From JAHBNG01 sp039028975 (lineage in GTDB: Bacteria; Chloroflexota; Anaerolineae; Caldilineales; Caldilineaceae), in the NCBI GenBank assembly GCA_039028975.1, contig JBCCHB010000163.1, forward strand, positions 1 to 35,403: a stretch of DNA of 35,403 nt, written 5' to 3'. The position numbers and the translations under genes are program-made. The notes beneath the pieces are model-generated. The model did no database searches. It saw nothing but the letters and a program-made list of their open reading frames with translations, and was not told the DNA's origin. The stretch's first letter is position 1. Each line of letters opens with the position of its first letter. Shown one piece after another: positions 22,674 through 31,842 of this stretch.

Positions 22674-24524
22674 TTATGCCTTTGCCTGAAGCTGATGCAG
22701 AATCAGACCAAAGGTCTGATGCCAGAAGGCACCATTTACGTAGTTGTTATCAACAGTTGGCCAATTCGTCCAATATTCAGTATTCATGGGCATACGATGG
22801 AGCCATTGCTGAATCGGGCAGTCAACCAGATTGTCCAGATAGATTTCCAGCGCCTTCAAATACAAATCCATGTAGGCTGGATCATCGGAGGAGGGTGACA
22901 TGGTCGACATCTCATCTAAGATGGCATCAAACTCATCGTTCGTCCAGCGAGCAATGATCCCACCTGCTTCGCCAGTAGGTCGGTGCCTACGGCCATGGTA
23001 GAGATCCAGCGTGTCAAACGGATCGGCAATCGATGCGCCATGACCAAAGAGGAAAATTGTCGCAGAACCGTCACCCATCTTGGTACCAGAATCGGGTGGA
23101 GCTACGTAATCAGCCTCGAATCCCCCTTTGCGTAGCTGCTCTGCCAAAACGGGACCAATATCGTTGAAGATACCAAAGCCATGAATGACTGCAGGCACGC
23201 GGGCACCATCTAGAACCCAGAAGCCGTCATCATCCTTGGTATAGCCTTGACCTTCCATTAAGGCTGCTGCTTTGTCCAAGTTGTGCTCATTCGTTGGGTA
23301 TTTTTCTAACAATGGTGCAGCCGCTTCGATATAAGGCATCAGCGGGGCATAGTAAGGGAAGGGCAGCTCTGTTAGAATACCAGAGCCAAGTAGCGCCACG
23401 TCAAGCATCTGCTGGCGATCAATGGTATAGCTAACAGCCCAGCGGGTCTCTTTGGTATTAAAGGGGCCATCTTCACAGTTAAACCAGAATGAGGTTGGCC
23501 ACCAGTCCGTGTACCCAAGGGGCAGATCCTGGTTTGTGTGGGTAATGACGGCTGGATTCTGCTGTACTACCTGAGAGATGGTCGCGGCACGAAGGTCCAA
23601 GCTTGAGTCAATTTCGTTGTTGATTAGAAGCTGGGCAGCCCGTTCTTCCCCTGGCCAGGGCAAGTTGATGATGCGCTCAACTTGAGGTAGATCGGCCAAA
23701 CCAGCTTTAGCAGCCCACCAATCCTCGCGACGGTCACACCACTGTTGCTCTGGCGACCAGAGAACAACGTTGAAAGGACCCGTCACCAGCGGCCAACCCT
23801 TCTCCTCATCGTAGAAGTTGAAGGCTACGGGATCTTCCACATCTTTGTAAATGTGTTCTGGTACCCAGTATAGGCCGGTATCAAATTTGCCATATAGATG
23901 GCTAAAGAGGAAACGGGGCTTTGGATCGTAGAAGGTGATCTTCACAGTTAGGTCATCGACCAATTCGACAGATTCAACCCACTCACTGACCTCAGAACTG
24001 TTACGAAGAAGCGGTGCATTCGCAATGAGCATATCCAAGGTGTACTTCACGTCGCGACCGCTAAATGGCGTGCCATCGCTCCACTCTGCGCCATCACGAA
24101 TCATAACGGTCAGTTCGGTATAGTCATCATTATATTCAGCGCCTTCTGCTAACCAAGGAATTAGTTCATCGGCAAAGGCAGAGTAGTAGAAGAGCGGCTC
24201 AAAACCACCAGGAATTGCCCGATGACCAAGTGAACCAGCAGAGTACATCGCTGCATTACCAACATCGGTAAAGGCACCCTCACCGCCCTGGAACATGAGA
24301 TTCAAGGTCTTGCTGCGATCCAGTGAGACCAGGTCACCACTTGCGTCATCGGCTGGTGCCGCCGCATCACCACCTGCAGCTGCATCACCACCCGCTGGTG
24401 CAGCCGCTGGAGTGCCACAAGCAGCAAGCAGTACGCCAGCGGTTGCCAAGCCACTCATACGCATAAAATCGCGTCGGCTAACATCTGAACTGATTTTTGG
24501 GGAAAGCTCAAACTTTTCTTCCAC
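22674..24524 (-). CDS. Family 5 solute-binding lipoprotein of the Opp/Dpp-type importer
   Basis: A 616-aa extracellular binding protein. The N-terminus has a Tat-type signal (SRRDFMRMSG) and lipobox LLAAC, then an Ala/Gly/Asp linker with repeated GGDAAA, typical of Chloroflexota. The body is SBP family 5: AEYNDDYTELTVMIRDGAEW then SDGTPFSGRDVKYTLD, and later ETRWAVSYTIDRQQ. The family binds peptides, oligosaccharides or nickel chelates; the sequence does not settle which. The start is a GTG with AAGGAG eight nucleotides upstream. It is the first gene of the importer operon; the permeases and ATPases follow on the same strand. Confidence 0.93.
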   Translation of the reverse strand: MEEKFELSPKISSDVSRRDFMRMSGLATAGVLLAACGTPAAAPAGGDAAAGGDAAAPADDASGDLVSLDRSKTLNLMFQGGEGAFTDVGNAAMYSAGSLGHRAIPGGFEPLFYYSAFADELIPWLAEGAEYNDDYTELTVMIRDGAEWSDGTPFSGRDVKYTLDMLIANAPLLRNSSEVSEWVESVELVDDLTVKITFYDPKPRFLFSHLYGKFDTGLYWVPEHIYKDVEDPVAFNFYDEEKGWPLVTGPFNVVLWSPEQQWCDRREDWWAAKAGLADLPQVERIINLPWPGEERAAQLLINNEIDSSLDLRAATISQVVQQNPAVITHTNQDLPLGYTDWWPTSFWFNCEDGPFNTKETRWAVSYTIDRQQMLDVALLGSGILTELPFPYYAPLMPYIEAAAPLLEKYPTNEHNLDKAAALMEGQGYTKDDDGFWVLDGARVPAVIHGFGIFNDIGPVLAEQLRKGGFEADYVAPPDSGTKMGDGSATIFLFGHGASIADPFDTLDLYHGRRHRPTGEAGGIIARWTNDEFDAILDEMSTMSPSSDDPAYMDLYLKALEIYLDNLVDCPIQQWLHRMPMNTEYWTNWPTVDNNYVNGAFWHQTFGLILHQLQAKA

Positions 24525-24581
24525 TGAAATTCTCCTTGTACAATTACAATTTAGTTGTTACTATATCCGTTGGGATCGCAA

Positions 24582-24593
24582 CCTAAGATTAGG
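24582..24593. promoter_or_regulatory. Palindrome CCTAAGATTAGG, possible operator
   Basis: A perfect inverted repeat (5-bp arms, 2-bp centre) 58 bp upstream of the binding-protein start. It lies just after the predicted transcription start. It shares the CTAA/TTAG core of the palindrome at 11299-11311. Confidence 0.3.
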
Positions 24594-24615
24594 AAGTGAC
24601 ATGCCTACAATATAT

Positions 24616-24645
24616 TATATATTTGCTCATTAGCCGAAAGTCTAA
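24616..24645 (-). promoter_or_regulatory. Candidate promoter of the importer operon
   Basis: On the minus strand, TTAGAC (24645-24640), an 18-bp spacer and TATATA (24621-24616) form a plausible sigma70 promoter. It would give a leader of about 85 nt. An overlapping TATAAT (24619-24614) would need a 20-bp spacer. Confidence 0.3.
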
Positions 24646-24921
24646 CACGGTACGTTCGAGGTTACCTTTTAAGGTCGGCCTGCACACTTTGTACAGATGA
24701 GCCTACATATCTAATGCAACCAAACAATATATAACCAAGTATATACATTGAAAAATATTCTGACCAAAATATTCTTGCCATACGGCTGCAATAGGGGATA
24801 CTAGTTTGTGAAGTAAGTTGAGTATATGATACATTCTCATCACTGTCAAACAAATCCAGTTTAAAACGAACCTATTTGGCTGGAACAGAATTCATGTATT
24901 GGTATAAAATCATAGGCTAGT

Positions 24922-27921
24922 ATGTCATCTACAGCTCAACTTTCATCAATAGATGAGCAATCCAATAGTCAACCCGCAAATGGGAGCGTTACTTCCGATT
25001 TGAGTGCTATGCATTCAACCGACGCTTTTCTCCAGACACCACCGTCTGAACTCTCTACTATTCAATCATCACTGCTGCAGAAGCGATGGTGGCAAAGGGT
25101 ATTGAGCAAGTTAATTGGCCTGATTCGGTTGGCCCTCTACCGCTTGGGCTATTATTCTGGCCTTAGCTTGCTGGCGTTGGCTGGTGTGATTCTTGCTGTG
25201 GGGTTAGTCACAAGCGCTGCCTTCTTCTCTCAAGCTGTGGACAAAGTCATCCTGACCCGACAGATGGCTGAGTATACAGCCATTACCAAGCGCCCACCTT
25301 TTTCCGCCCGCATCTTTACCGCATCGTCAAGGATTGTTCCGTTGACCATGGACCGCGCGGAAACTTTGGGGAAAGATGTAGCCAGTACACTTACTGGAGA
25401 AGTAAAGCTCCCCCTTCGCTATTTGGGGCTACAAGCTGACAGCGGTGCACTCAATCTCCGCCCAGGCAGCGAAGATCAAAACTATACAGCCAGTAATATC
25501 AACAACCGAGTCAATCTGATTTATATTCAGGATGTGGCCCCCTATATGGAGATCCTAGAAGGCGTACCTTTGAAGGAAGATGGGGTACTGGGGGAGAGTG
25601 GGCGACTCGACGTTTGGATGTATGATGAGCATGCAGACGAGATGGGCGTTCAGGTAGGCGAATACTTTGAAGTTAGCTCCAATAGCACCGAGTTCGTTAT
25701 CCCTTTACGGGTTGCCGGTGTTTGGCGGGCCATTGATGTAGAGGATAACTTCTGGCTCAGCAAGCCAGATCAGGCACTATCTGACAAATTTCTAGTACGT
25801 GGTCGAGACTATAGAGCTTTTGTTGAGCCAGCTTTAGAAGTCAAAGTGAGAACTGCCACTTGGCAAGTAGTGCTGGACGAAAATGCTGTCATTCCTGGCC
25901 GAGTCCGTGACTATGCAGAAGGATTTGCCAAAGCTGAGGGAATTGTCCTGCGCTACCTGCCCGATGCTAGGGTAACACTTCCCTCTGTCTCGTTGGATAA
26001 ATTTGTCCGTCGACAAACAGCTTTGACGACTCTACTTCTTGGATTTAACGTGCCTGCTTTGGGCTTTCTGCTCTACTTCCTTATCCTAACATCCACCATG
26101 ATCGCTTACTGGCAGCGGCGTGAGACTACGGTACTAATCCGGCGCGGCATGAATCGCTTTGAAATTTGGGGATTGAGCTTGGTTGAAGGGATTTTGCTCT
26201 TTCTAATTGGCTGCCCAATTGGCTTGGGATTTGGTATCGTGCTGGCTCGCATGATGGGATACGCAGTGAGCTTTCTCTCCTTTACCAGCCGAACACCTCT
26301 GCCCGTTTCCATTTATGGCATTAACCTGCCCCTGGTCTTTCTGACATTGATTGTCATTTTGGCTGCTAGACTATGGGCTGTAGCCATGGTAGACCGACGC
26401 AACCTGGTCTCCCAAGAGCGGGATCACGTTCGTCCCCCTCAGGCCCCTTTTTGGTATAGAACCTATTTGGATGTGTTGTTGCTTATCCCAACCTGGTATG
26501 GATACAATCAGCTGGCAAATCGTGGATCCTTGGCACTGCTTATCCAGGATCGACCCGAAGATCTCTTCCGCGATCCACTCTTGATTGTGCTTCCTGCCCT
26601 CTTTATTCTTTCTATGTCCCTCATGTCCATGCGAATCTTTGCCGTAGTCATGTGGCTGATCGAGCGTCTAGCGTTCATCGTTCCCTGGGTTCCCTTGCAT
26701 CTCTCTTTGCGCCAGTTGGGTCGACATAGCCACACCTATATCAATCCCCTCCTGTTAGTTATTGTTTCGCTGGGATTAGGGATATACACGCTCTCTATGG
26801 CCGCCAGCCTGGATCAGTGGCTGGTTGATCGGATGTACTATCGTACTGGAGCTGACCTCTCCTTTTTGCCCTACTCGGAAGCCGAAGCGATGGCGGAGAC
26901 GCCTCAAGTGGGGGCCAACTGGATACCGCCCATCGGTGAGTTTGAAACGTTAGCTGGGGTTGAGTCCGCGGCTCGTGTGGGTGACTATAAGTCAATTATC
27001 CGTGTTGCAACAGGCGATACCCGTATTCAAGGACGCTTTCTGGCCATTGACCGCATTGAATTTGGCAAAGTCTCCTGGTTCCGTTCCGATTTTGCTGGCG
27101 AATCATTTGGGTCACTTATGAATCGGCTGGCACCTTTGCCCGACGGTATCCTCGTTCCTCAGCCTTTCTTGGAGCGTCACAACCTCCACGTGAATGATCG
27201 CCTCGAAATCCAAGTTCTAGCCGACTTTGGGGCCACCCTAAATGAGTCGTTTACTATTGTAGGGGCCTACAACCACTTTCCGACAGTCTATGAAGATGAG
27301 TTGACGGTGGTAGGCAATTTGGATTACATTAACAACTTTTTTGGCATGGCCATGCCCCACCGCATTTGGATGAAGATTCAGGACGATATCGATGGTGAGA
27401 GTATTTTGGAAATTGTGCCAGAGACGGGAATAGACTCGAGGGGAGAGCTGGATGTCCAGTCCTTGGTTTCGGAGGAACAGGCCAAGATGGAGCGGGTGGG
27501 TGTATTTGGCACGCTATCGGTTAGCTTTTTGGCAGCGACTGTCATGGCGGCTATGGGGTTGATGACCTATAGTTATGCATCGCTCCAAGAGCGACGCTTT
27601 CATTTTGCCATATTGCGTGCGGGTGGCCTGAGCAGCGGCCAGGTCATTGGCCAAGTAACGTTAGAGTACTTAATTCTCACCGCGTTTGGAGCAGTTGCTG
27701 GAATCTATATTGGCTCGTGGACCTCTGCTATCTTTGTTCCCATGTTTCGGGTTACCGCGGAAGGTCCTCTCATAATGCCGCCACTACTACCTGTGATTGC
27801 CCAAAGTGAGATTGTTCCGCTGGCAATCTCCTTTGCTGGTGCCATGATCGTACTAGAAGTGGTATTGATTGGGACGGCCCTCTATCGACGGATGTTTGAT
27901 GCACTGCGGTTAGGGTTTTAG
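24922..27921 (+). CDS. Large FtsX-like ABC permease
   Basis: A 999-aa membrane protein. After a polar 60-residue N-terminus comes a first helix (YSGLSLLALAGVILAVGLVTS), a large extracytoplasmic domain (about residues 105-370) and a first FtsX-type group of helices (370-500). A further helix group, a second extracytoplasmic domain (about 640-850) and a C-terminal FtsX core (SVSFLAATVMAAMGLMTYSY, then LEYLILTAFGAVAGIYIGSW) follow. This double layout fits MacB/LolCE-like or lipoprotein/peptide exporters, in which a separate ATPase drives shape changes. No ATPase gene adjoins it on this strand. It has a weak ribosome site. The substrate is unknown. Confidence 0.8.
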   Translation: MSSTAQLSSIDEQSNSQPANGSVTSDLSAMHSTDAFLQTPPSELSTIQSSLLQKRWWQRVLSKLIGLIRLALYRLGYYSGLSLLALAGVILAVGLVTSAAFFSQAVDKVILTRQMAEYTAITKRPPFSARIFTASSRIVPLTMDRAETLGKDVASTLTGEVKLPLRYLGLQADSGALNLRPGSEDQNYTASNINNRVNLIYIQDVAPYMEILEGVPLKEDGVLGESGRLDVWMYDEHADEMGVQVGEYFEVSSNSTEFVIPLRVAGVWRAIDVEDNFWLSKPDQALSDKFLVRGRDYRAFVEPALEVKVRTATWQVVLDENAVIPGRVRDYAEGFAKAEGIVLRYLPDARVTLPSVSLDKFVRRQTALTTLLLGFNVPALGFLLYFLILTSTMIAYWQRRETTVLIRRGMNRFEIWGLSLVEGILLFLIGCPIGLGFGIVLARMMGYAVSFLSFTSRTPLPVSIYGINLPLVFLTLIVILAARLWAVAMVDRRNLVSQERDHVRPPQAPFWYRTYLDVLLLIPTWYGYNQLANRGSLALLIQDRPEDLFRDPLLIVLPALFILSMSLMSMRIFAVVMWLIERLAFIVPWVPLHLSLRQLGRHSHTYINPLLLVIVSLGLGIYTLSMAASLDQWLVDRMYYRTGADLSFLPYSEAEAMAETPQVGANWIPPIGEFETLAGVESAARVGDYKSIIRVATGDTRIQGRFLAIDRIEFGKVSWFRSDFAGESFGSLMNRLAPLPDGILVPQPFLERHNLHVNDRLEIQVLADFGATLNESFTIVGAYNHFPTVYEDELTVVGNLDYINNFFGMAMPHRIWMKIQDDIDGESILEIVPETGIDSRGELDVQSLVSEEQAKMERVGVFGTLSVSFLAATVMAAMGLMTYSYASLQERRFHFAILRAGGLSSGQVIGQVTLEYLILTAFGAVAGIYIGSWTSAIFVPMFRVTAEGPLIMPPLLPVIAQSEIVPLAISFAGAMIVLEVVLIGTALYRRMFDALRLGF

Positions 27922-28050
27922 ATGGTAGATAGTTGGATGGTTGTGTCGTGAGTCGTCCTGAACATAACAGACGGATGGTGCTGACAGGTATTGCAATTGG
28001 GGTGGCACTTTGCAATTAGGGTTCTCTGAGGACATGTAGGGTGGACTGAG

Positions 28051-28120
28051 TGTAGCCCGTCCTTTTAGGGTGGGAGGCATCGGGTGTACCTGAGTCCCCG
28101 CCCTAAAAGGACGGGCTACA
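28051..28120. repeat. 70-bp palindrome with perfect 20-bp arms
   Basis: TGTAGCCCGTCCTTTTAGGG (28051-28070) and 28101-28120 are exact reverse complements. The stem can extend inward by a G-T pair and three G-C pairs around a short loop. A T-rich tract (28131-28147) follows 10 nt later, so it could end the FtsX-like transcript. The length and perfection also suggest a REP-type mobile palindrome. Confidence 0.75.
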
Positions 28121-28208
28121 ACTACTGAACGCTTATCTTATTTTTTAGTACGACACAACCAAATAGAGTGACGTGGTGATCGACTAACTGTAGGTATAGG
28201 AAGTTATT

Positions 28209-30311
28209 ATGGTTCTATTGCGTAATTTTTTTATCTTATCGATTGGTTTGTTGATGGTTATTTGTACGCCTGTGGGATTATTGGCCCAGGATGAGGAAAC
28301 AAACGACAGTCCGTTTAAGGGGCGGCTTGGCGAATTTCTGCGGCTAGGCAAGAATGAGGACGAGGATAATGGGCAGGTTGGTGACAAGGTCGACGAGGAA
28401 AATGACGGGCCTGTACGTCTGATAGGGAAAGTGGGCTATTCGACGGAGCACTTTCTGCTTGAGTTGCCAAATCCATATGTGACGCTCTATGCACTTGCAC
28501 CATACTTTAGTAACGACGAGCCAGAGAATTACTATTGGCTGCGGGATGCTCAGGAGTTGGGCAAGGTGATAACCGATCCCTCTGTCTCGCCATTTGACTA
28601 TGAGTTGTCCCTACCCATTGAACCCAATGGGCCTACTATAGATGTAGATAACGACAACCTGGAAGAAGCCGGTGTTCAGATCTTTGCTGTTCATATTGTT
28701 TCAAACCTGACAGGGGATCCGTACCTTGATCTCGAATATGGCGATACGGTGGGCTGGTATAGTTCGGCCATCTGGGGAGGAACAACGGAGACGGAGGAGT
28801 ATATTGTCAATGGTAAACTCCTCGTCTATGCTGGCGATCATAAACAAGAATTCCCTTCAGGATTTGGGCCAGACGGCCTCCTTTTTACATTCGATGAACC
28901 CACCACAGCCCTGAACAAAGGCTACACGGTTGTCGATCTAAGTCAGGAGCCGTTTCACTTTGACCGATCCACCACTCCCCAAGTCGATCTGCTGCAGCAA
29001 CCGTCGGATGAACCCCATGATTTTTCGGACCTTACGTATGCAGATGCTTTTGATCAGCTGCTTGAATTGCTAACCGAACAGTATGCCTTTTCAGATTTCT
29101 ATCGAATTGACTGGGACGCGTTGGTAGAGGACTGGCGCCCTCGGATGGTGGCAGCCGAGGCAGAAGAGAATTACAATGATTACATTACAACGCTATATGA
29201 TTTTGTGAATACCTTCCAGGATGGGCATATTGGCATCGACTATGATGTACCTCCTGAGCGGTTGGATGAGTATCGCGGTTCGCTTGGGCTTGTGTTACAA
29301 GAGGTCTCCACGGGTCAAGTATACGTCGTTGATGTGGTGCCAACCCTACCTGCGGCCAATGCTGGGATCGAGATTGGTGCTGAAATCCTTTCCATCGATG
29401 GCCTGCCTATCCAAGAAGCCATCGATTCCACCATCCCTTTCTATGCGTCGGGGCGGCCTCCAGCCGAGCAGTGGCGGTTGATTCAAACAAATTATGTGGA
29501 GCGAGGCCCCGTGCGCTCACGAGTTGCCATTCGATATCGGAGTACGGATGATGGTGGCAGGGTTATGACCAAAAATCTACGTCGAGTCGAAAATTGGGAT
29601 GCTCTCTTCCTAACTCGCCCTTATGAACCGAACATTCCCGATTGGCCATTACCAGTGGAGTTTGACTATCTAGGCAATTCTAGTTATGGATATCTGCGCT
29701 ACCACACATTTTCTGACGATGCGGCCCTTACCCTAGCGTTATGGGATCGAGCCATTCTCAACCTGAATCACTATGAGATGCCTGGGCTGGTGATTGATCT
29801 ACGATATAACGAAGGGGGGAGTCTTCATATGGCCATGCTGACGGCTTCCTACTTTTTTGATGAACCGTATGAAATTGGAAAATTTGGTTATTACGATGAA
29901 GAGTTAGACGATTTTCATTTTGACGATTATAATATCAGTATTACACCTATCCCCAGTGGTTACCACTATGATGGGGAAATCGTCCTCTTGATTGGCCCTG
30001 ATTGTGTAAGTGCCTGTGAATTCTTTAGCTATGTCCTTTCGAAAAGTGAACGTGCTAAGAGTATTGGGTATTATGGATCGCCTGGCTTTGGCGGTACGGT
30101 GGACACAGTAACTATGCCCGACGATGTGATCTTCTACTTTACCGCAGGTCGTGCCGTTGACGCCGACGGAAAGGTTCACATTGAAGGCACTGGTATCCAA
30201 CCGGACATTATTACACCCATTACAAAAGAAAATCTTTTTAGCCCGCAGGATCCGTTGCTTCAAGCTGCACAGTTCCAACTTGGCATTATGATAACAAGTC
30301 GGGAGCGGTAG
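28209..30311 (+). CDS. Secreted S41-family (tail-specific) protease with PDZ domain
   Basis: A 700-aa exported serine protease. There is a signal peptide (residues 1-26) and then an acidic linker. An N-terminal domain of about 200 residues (68-265) is not one I recognise. The S41 helical part with VNTFQDGHIGIDY (333-345) and a PDZ-like segment (about 355-415, GAEILSIDGLPIQEA) come next. The catalytic core follows: GLVIDLRYNEGG (526-537) and LIGPDCVSACEFFSY, with likely nucleophile Ser601. GTGIQPDI near 660 is conserved. Such proteases trim or degrade exported proteins at the cell surface. The ATG at 28209 follows AGGAAGTT; a long palindrome separates it from the FtsX-like gene. Confidence 0.85.
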   Translation: MVLLRNFFILSIGLLMVICTPVGLLAQDEETNDSPFKGRLGEFLRLGKNEDEDNGQVGDKVDEENDGPVRLIGKVGYSTEHFLLELPNPYVTLYALAPYFSNDEPENYYWLRDAQELGKVITDPSVSPFDYELSLPIEPNGPTIDVDNDNLEEAGVQIFAVHIVSNLTGDPYLDLEYGDTVGWYSSAIWGGTTETEEYIVNGKLLVYAGDHKQEFPSGFGPDGLLFTFDEPTTALNKGYTVVDLSQEPFHFDRSTTPQVDLLQQPSDEPHDFSDLTYADAFDQLLELLTEQYAFSDFYRIDWDALVEDWRPRMVAAEAEENYNDYITTLYDFVNTFQDGHIGIDYDVPPERLDEYRGSLGLVLQEVSTGQVYVVDVVPTLPAANAGIEIGAEILSIDGLPIQEAIDSTIPFYASGRPPAEQWRLIQTNYVERGPVRSRVAIRYRSTDDGGRVMTKNLRRVENWDALFLTRPYEPNIPDWPLPVEFDYLGNSSYGYLRYHTFSDDAALTLALWDRAILNLNHYEMPGLVIDLRYNEGGSLHMAMLTASYFFDEPYEIGKFGYYDEELDDFHFDDYNISITPIPSGYHYDGEIVLLIGPDCVSACEFFSYVLSKSERAKSIGYYGSPGFGGTVDTVTMPDDVIFYFTAGRAVDADGKVHIEGTGIQPDIITPITKENLFSPQDPLLQAAQFQLGIMITSRER

Positions 30312-30387
30312 GGAACAATTCATGGATTTTTGTTTGGTTCCGTTTCTATCCAATAATACTGTCTAACCAAAACCCCAAAGGAAAACG

Positions 30388-30894
30388 ATGACGAATCAAA
30401 CCGAAAGTTTCGATGGTTTTGTCGAGCGTCGCCAGTTGGTAGACTGGAGCGCTGCGTACTGGGCAGGTCTGCTCTCTGGGCTGGCCTTTTTGTCTATGTA
30501 TCTGGTTGTTGCGCCGCTTACAAACGGTAGCAGCTTGAACCAATTTCTCCGTTATGTCGCGTCCCTGCTAACGGGACTGAGTGCAATCGAAGAAGGTATC
30601 GGCCCAGGATTGACCTTGGGCGCACTGATTGCTCATCTAATCATCTCCTTCATTTTTGCCCTTTTAATTGTGATTGTTCTCCACCGCTGGGGCTTTATTG
30701 TTGGCATTCTACTAGGCGCCGTACTTGGGCTGATAGTCTATGCCATCACCATCTTTCCCGCCTCCACGTACTTTCCCTGGTTCTCCGAAATCAATGACTG
30801 GTTTCTCATTCTTACCCATGCCGTCTTTGGGGCTGCGGCTGGTGGGGTTTATGAGTTCCTGGAAGTAGAAGAATACGAACTAATCCAAGAGTAG
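30388..30894 (+). CDS. Four-helix membrane protein of unknown function
   Basis: A 168-aa protein with four hydrophobic helices: about residues 27-45 (GLLSGLAFLSMYLVVAPL), 77-98 (GALIAHLIISFIFALLIVIV), 100-123 and 142-158. The ends are polar and the C-terminus acidic (EFLEVEEYELIQE). AAAGGAAAACG directly precedes the ATG, a good ribosome site. It lies between two protease genes and ends 12 bases before the M48 gene, so it is probably co-transcribed with it. I recognise no family. Confidence 0.7.
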   Translation: MTNQTESFDGFVERRQLVDWSAAYWAGLLSGLAFLSMYLVVAPLTNGSSLNQFLRYVASLLTGLSAIEEGIGPGLTLGALIAHLIISFIFALLIVIVLHRWGFIVGILLGAVLGLIVYAITIFPASTYFPWFSEINDWFLILTHAVFGAAAGGVYEFLEVEEYELIQE

Positions 30895-30906
30895 GAGAAG
30901 AATAAG

Positions 30907-31758
30907 ATGAATCCAAATCTTCGACGCGGGCAGCGTCAAACCTATCTGAAACCTCGTAGTCGTTCTGGTGTACCTGTTCGGCTCCTGATTGCAGGTGCTT
31001 TGGTTCTCTTCGCTGTAATCTCCTATATGGGCAAACGCGAAGTCAATCCTGTTACTGGTGAATCTCAAGTGGTTAGTCTCTCTCCTCAGGAAGAGATACA
31101 AATGGGTCTCCAGGCAGCACCTGAAATGGTTAAACAGCATGGGGGGATGCACCCCGACCAGCGGCTGCAAGATCTGGTAGATCGAGTCGGCTGGCGGCTG
31201 GTTGAGTCCTCCATTGTGAAAGATACTCCCTATCAATATGATTTTCATTTATTGGCTGATGCACGACTGGTCAACGCATTTGCGCTGCCAGGAGGACAGA
31301 CCTTTATCACGTACGCTCTTCTGAGTCGGCTGGAGAATGAAGATCAGTTGGCTGGCGTCATGGGCCATGAGATTGCCCACGTTGTGGCCCGCCATAGCGC
31401 TCAGCGAATGGCCAAGAGTGAACTCACTCAAGGGATCCTGGGCGCAATTGTCACTGGAACAGGGAGCCAGAGTAGCGCACAGATGGCTGCCATGGTAGGG
31501 CAAATGATTAACATGAAATATGGCCGTGATGATGAACTGGAATCGGACAAACTGGGCATCTGCTGGATGATCGATGCCGGGTATGACCCAATTCATATGG
31601 CTGGCGTTATGCGTATTCTACAGGAAGCATCCGGTGGTGGCGGTGGGGGGCAACCCGAATTTATGAGTACTCATCCTAGCCCTGACAATCGTATCCAGCA
31701 GATTGAAGCAACCATTCAGAATGCCAATACCATATGCAATTTGAACTCGGATGGATAG
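30907..31758 (+). CDS. Membrane-anchored M48-family zinc metalloprotease
   Basis: A 283-aa protease of the M48 (Oma1/LoiP-like) type. The N-terminus has a basic stretch and one helix (residues 24-40) that anchors it with the catalytic domain outside. LVNAFALPGGQTFITYALL (121-139) is the conserved strand, HEIAH (154-158) binds zinc, and DDELESDKLG (208-217) supplies the third ligand Glu210. STHPSPDNRI near the C-terminus is typical. Family members act in envelope protein quality control. It follows the four-helix protein closely in the same operon. Confidence 0.9.
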   Translation: MNPNLRRGQRQTYLKPRSRSGVPVRLLIAGALVLFAVISYMGKREVNPVTGESQVVSLSPQEEIQMGLQAAPEMVKQHGGMHPDQRLQDLVDRVGWRLVESSIVKDTPYQYDFHLLADARLVNAFALPGGQTFITYALLSRLENEDQLAGVMGHEIAHVVARHSAQRMAKSELTQGILGAIVTGTGSQSSAQMAAMVGQMINMKYGRDDELESDKLGICWMIDAGYDPIHMAGVMRILQEASGGGGGGQPEFMSTHPSPDNRIQQIEATIQNANTICNLNSDG

Positions 31759-31842
31759 AGCATGAAGCGCAGGGCATAGCCGCTAGCCCCAGTTCCCAAC
31801 TCCAGCCACCTATTCTACTCAACCAAAGGAAATTTATCTGCT

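Larger units (their letters stand above)
24525..24921. other. AT-rich divergent intergenic region
   Basis: About 400 bp between the binding-protein gene and the FtsX-like gene. I see a promoter candidate and a small palindrome for the minus-strand operon. On the plus side there is only a TATAAAAT (24903-24910), 11 bp before the ATG. A 63-codon minus-strand frame here has no ribosome site or recognisable content and is left out. Confidence 0.5.

Noticed and set aside
24662..24853. Minus-strand 63-codon frame in the divergent gap
   Set aside because: No ribosome site, no recognisable motif, and it lies in AT-rich promoter-type DNA.
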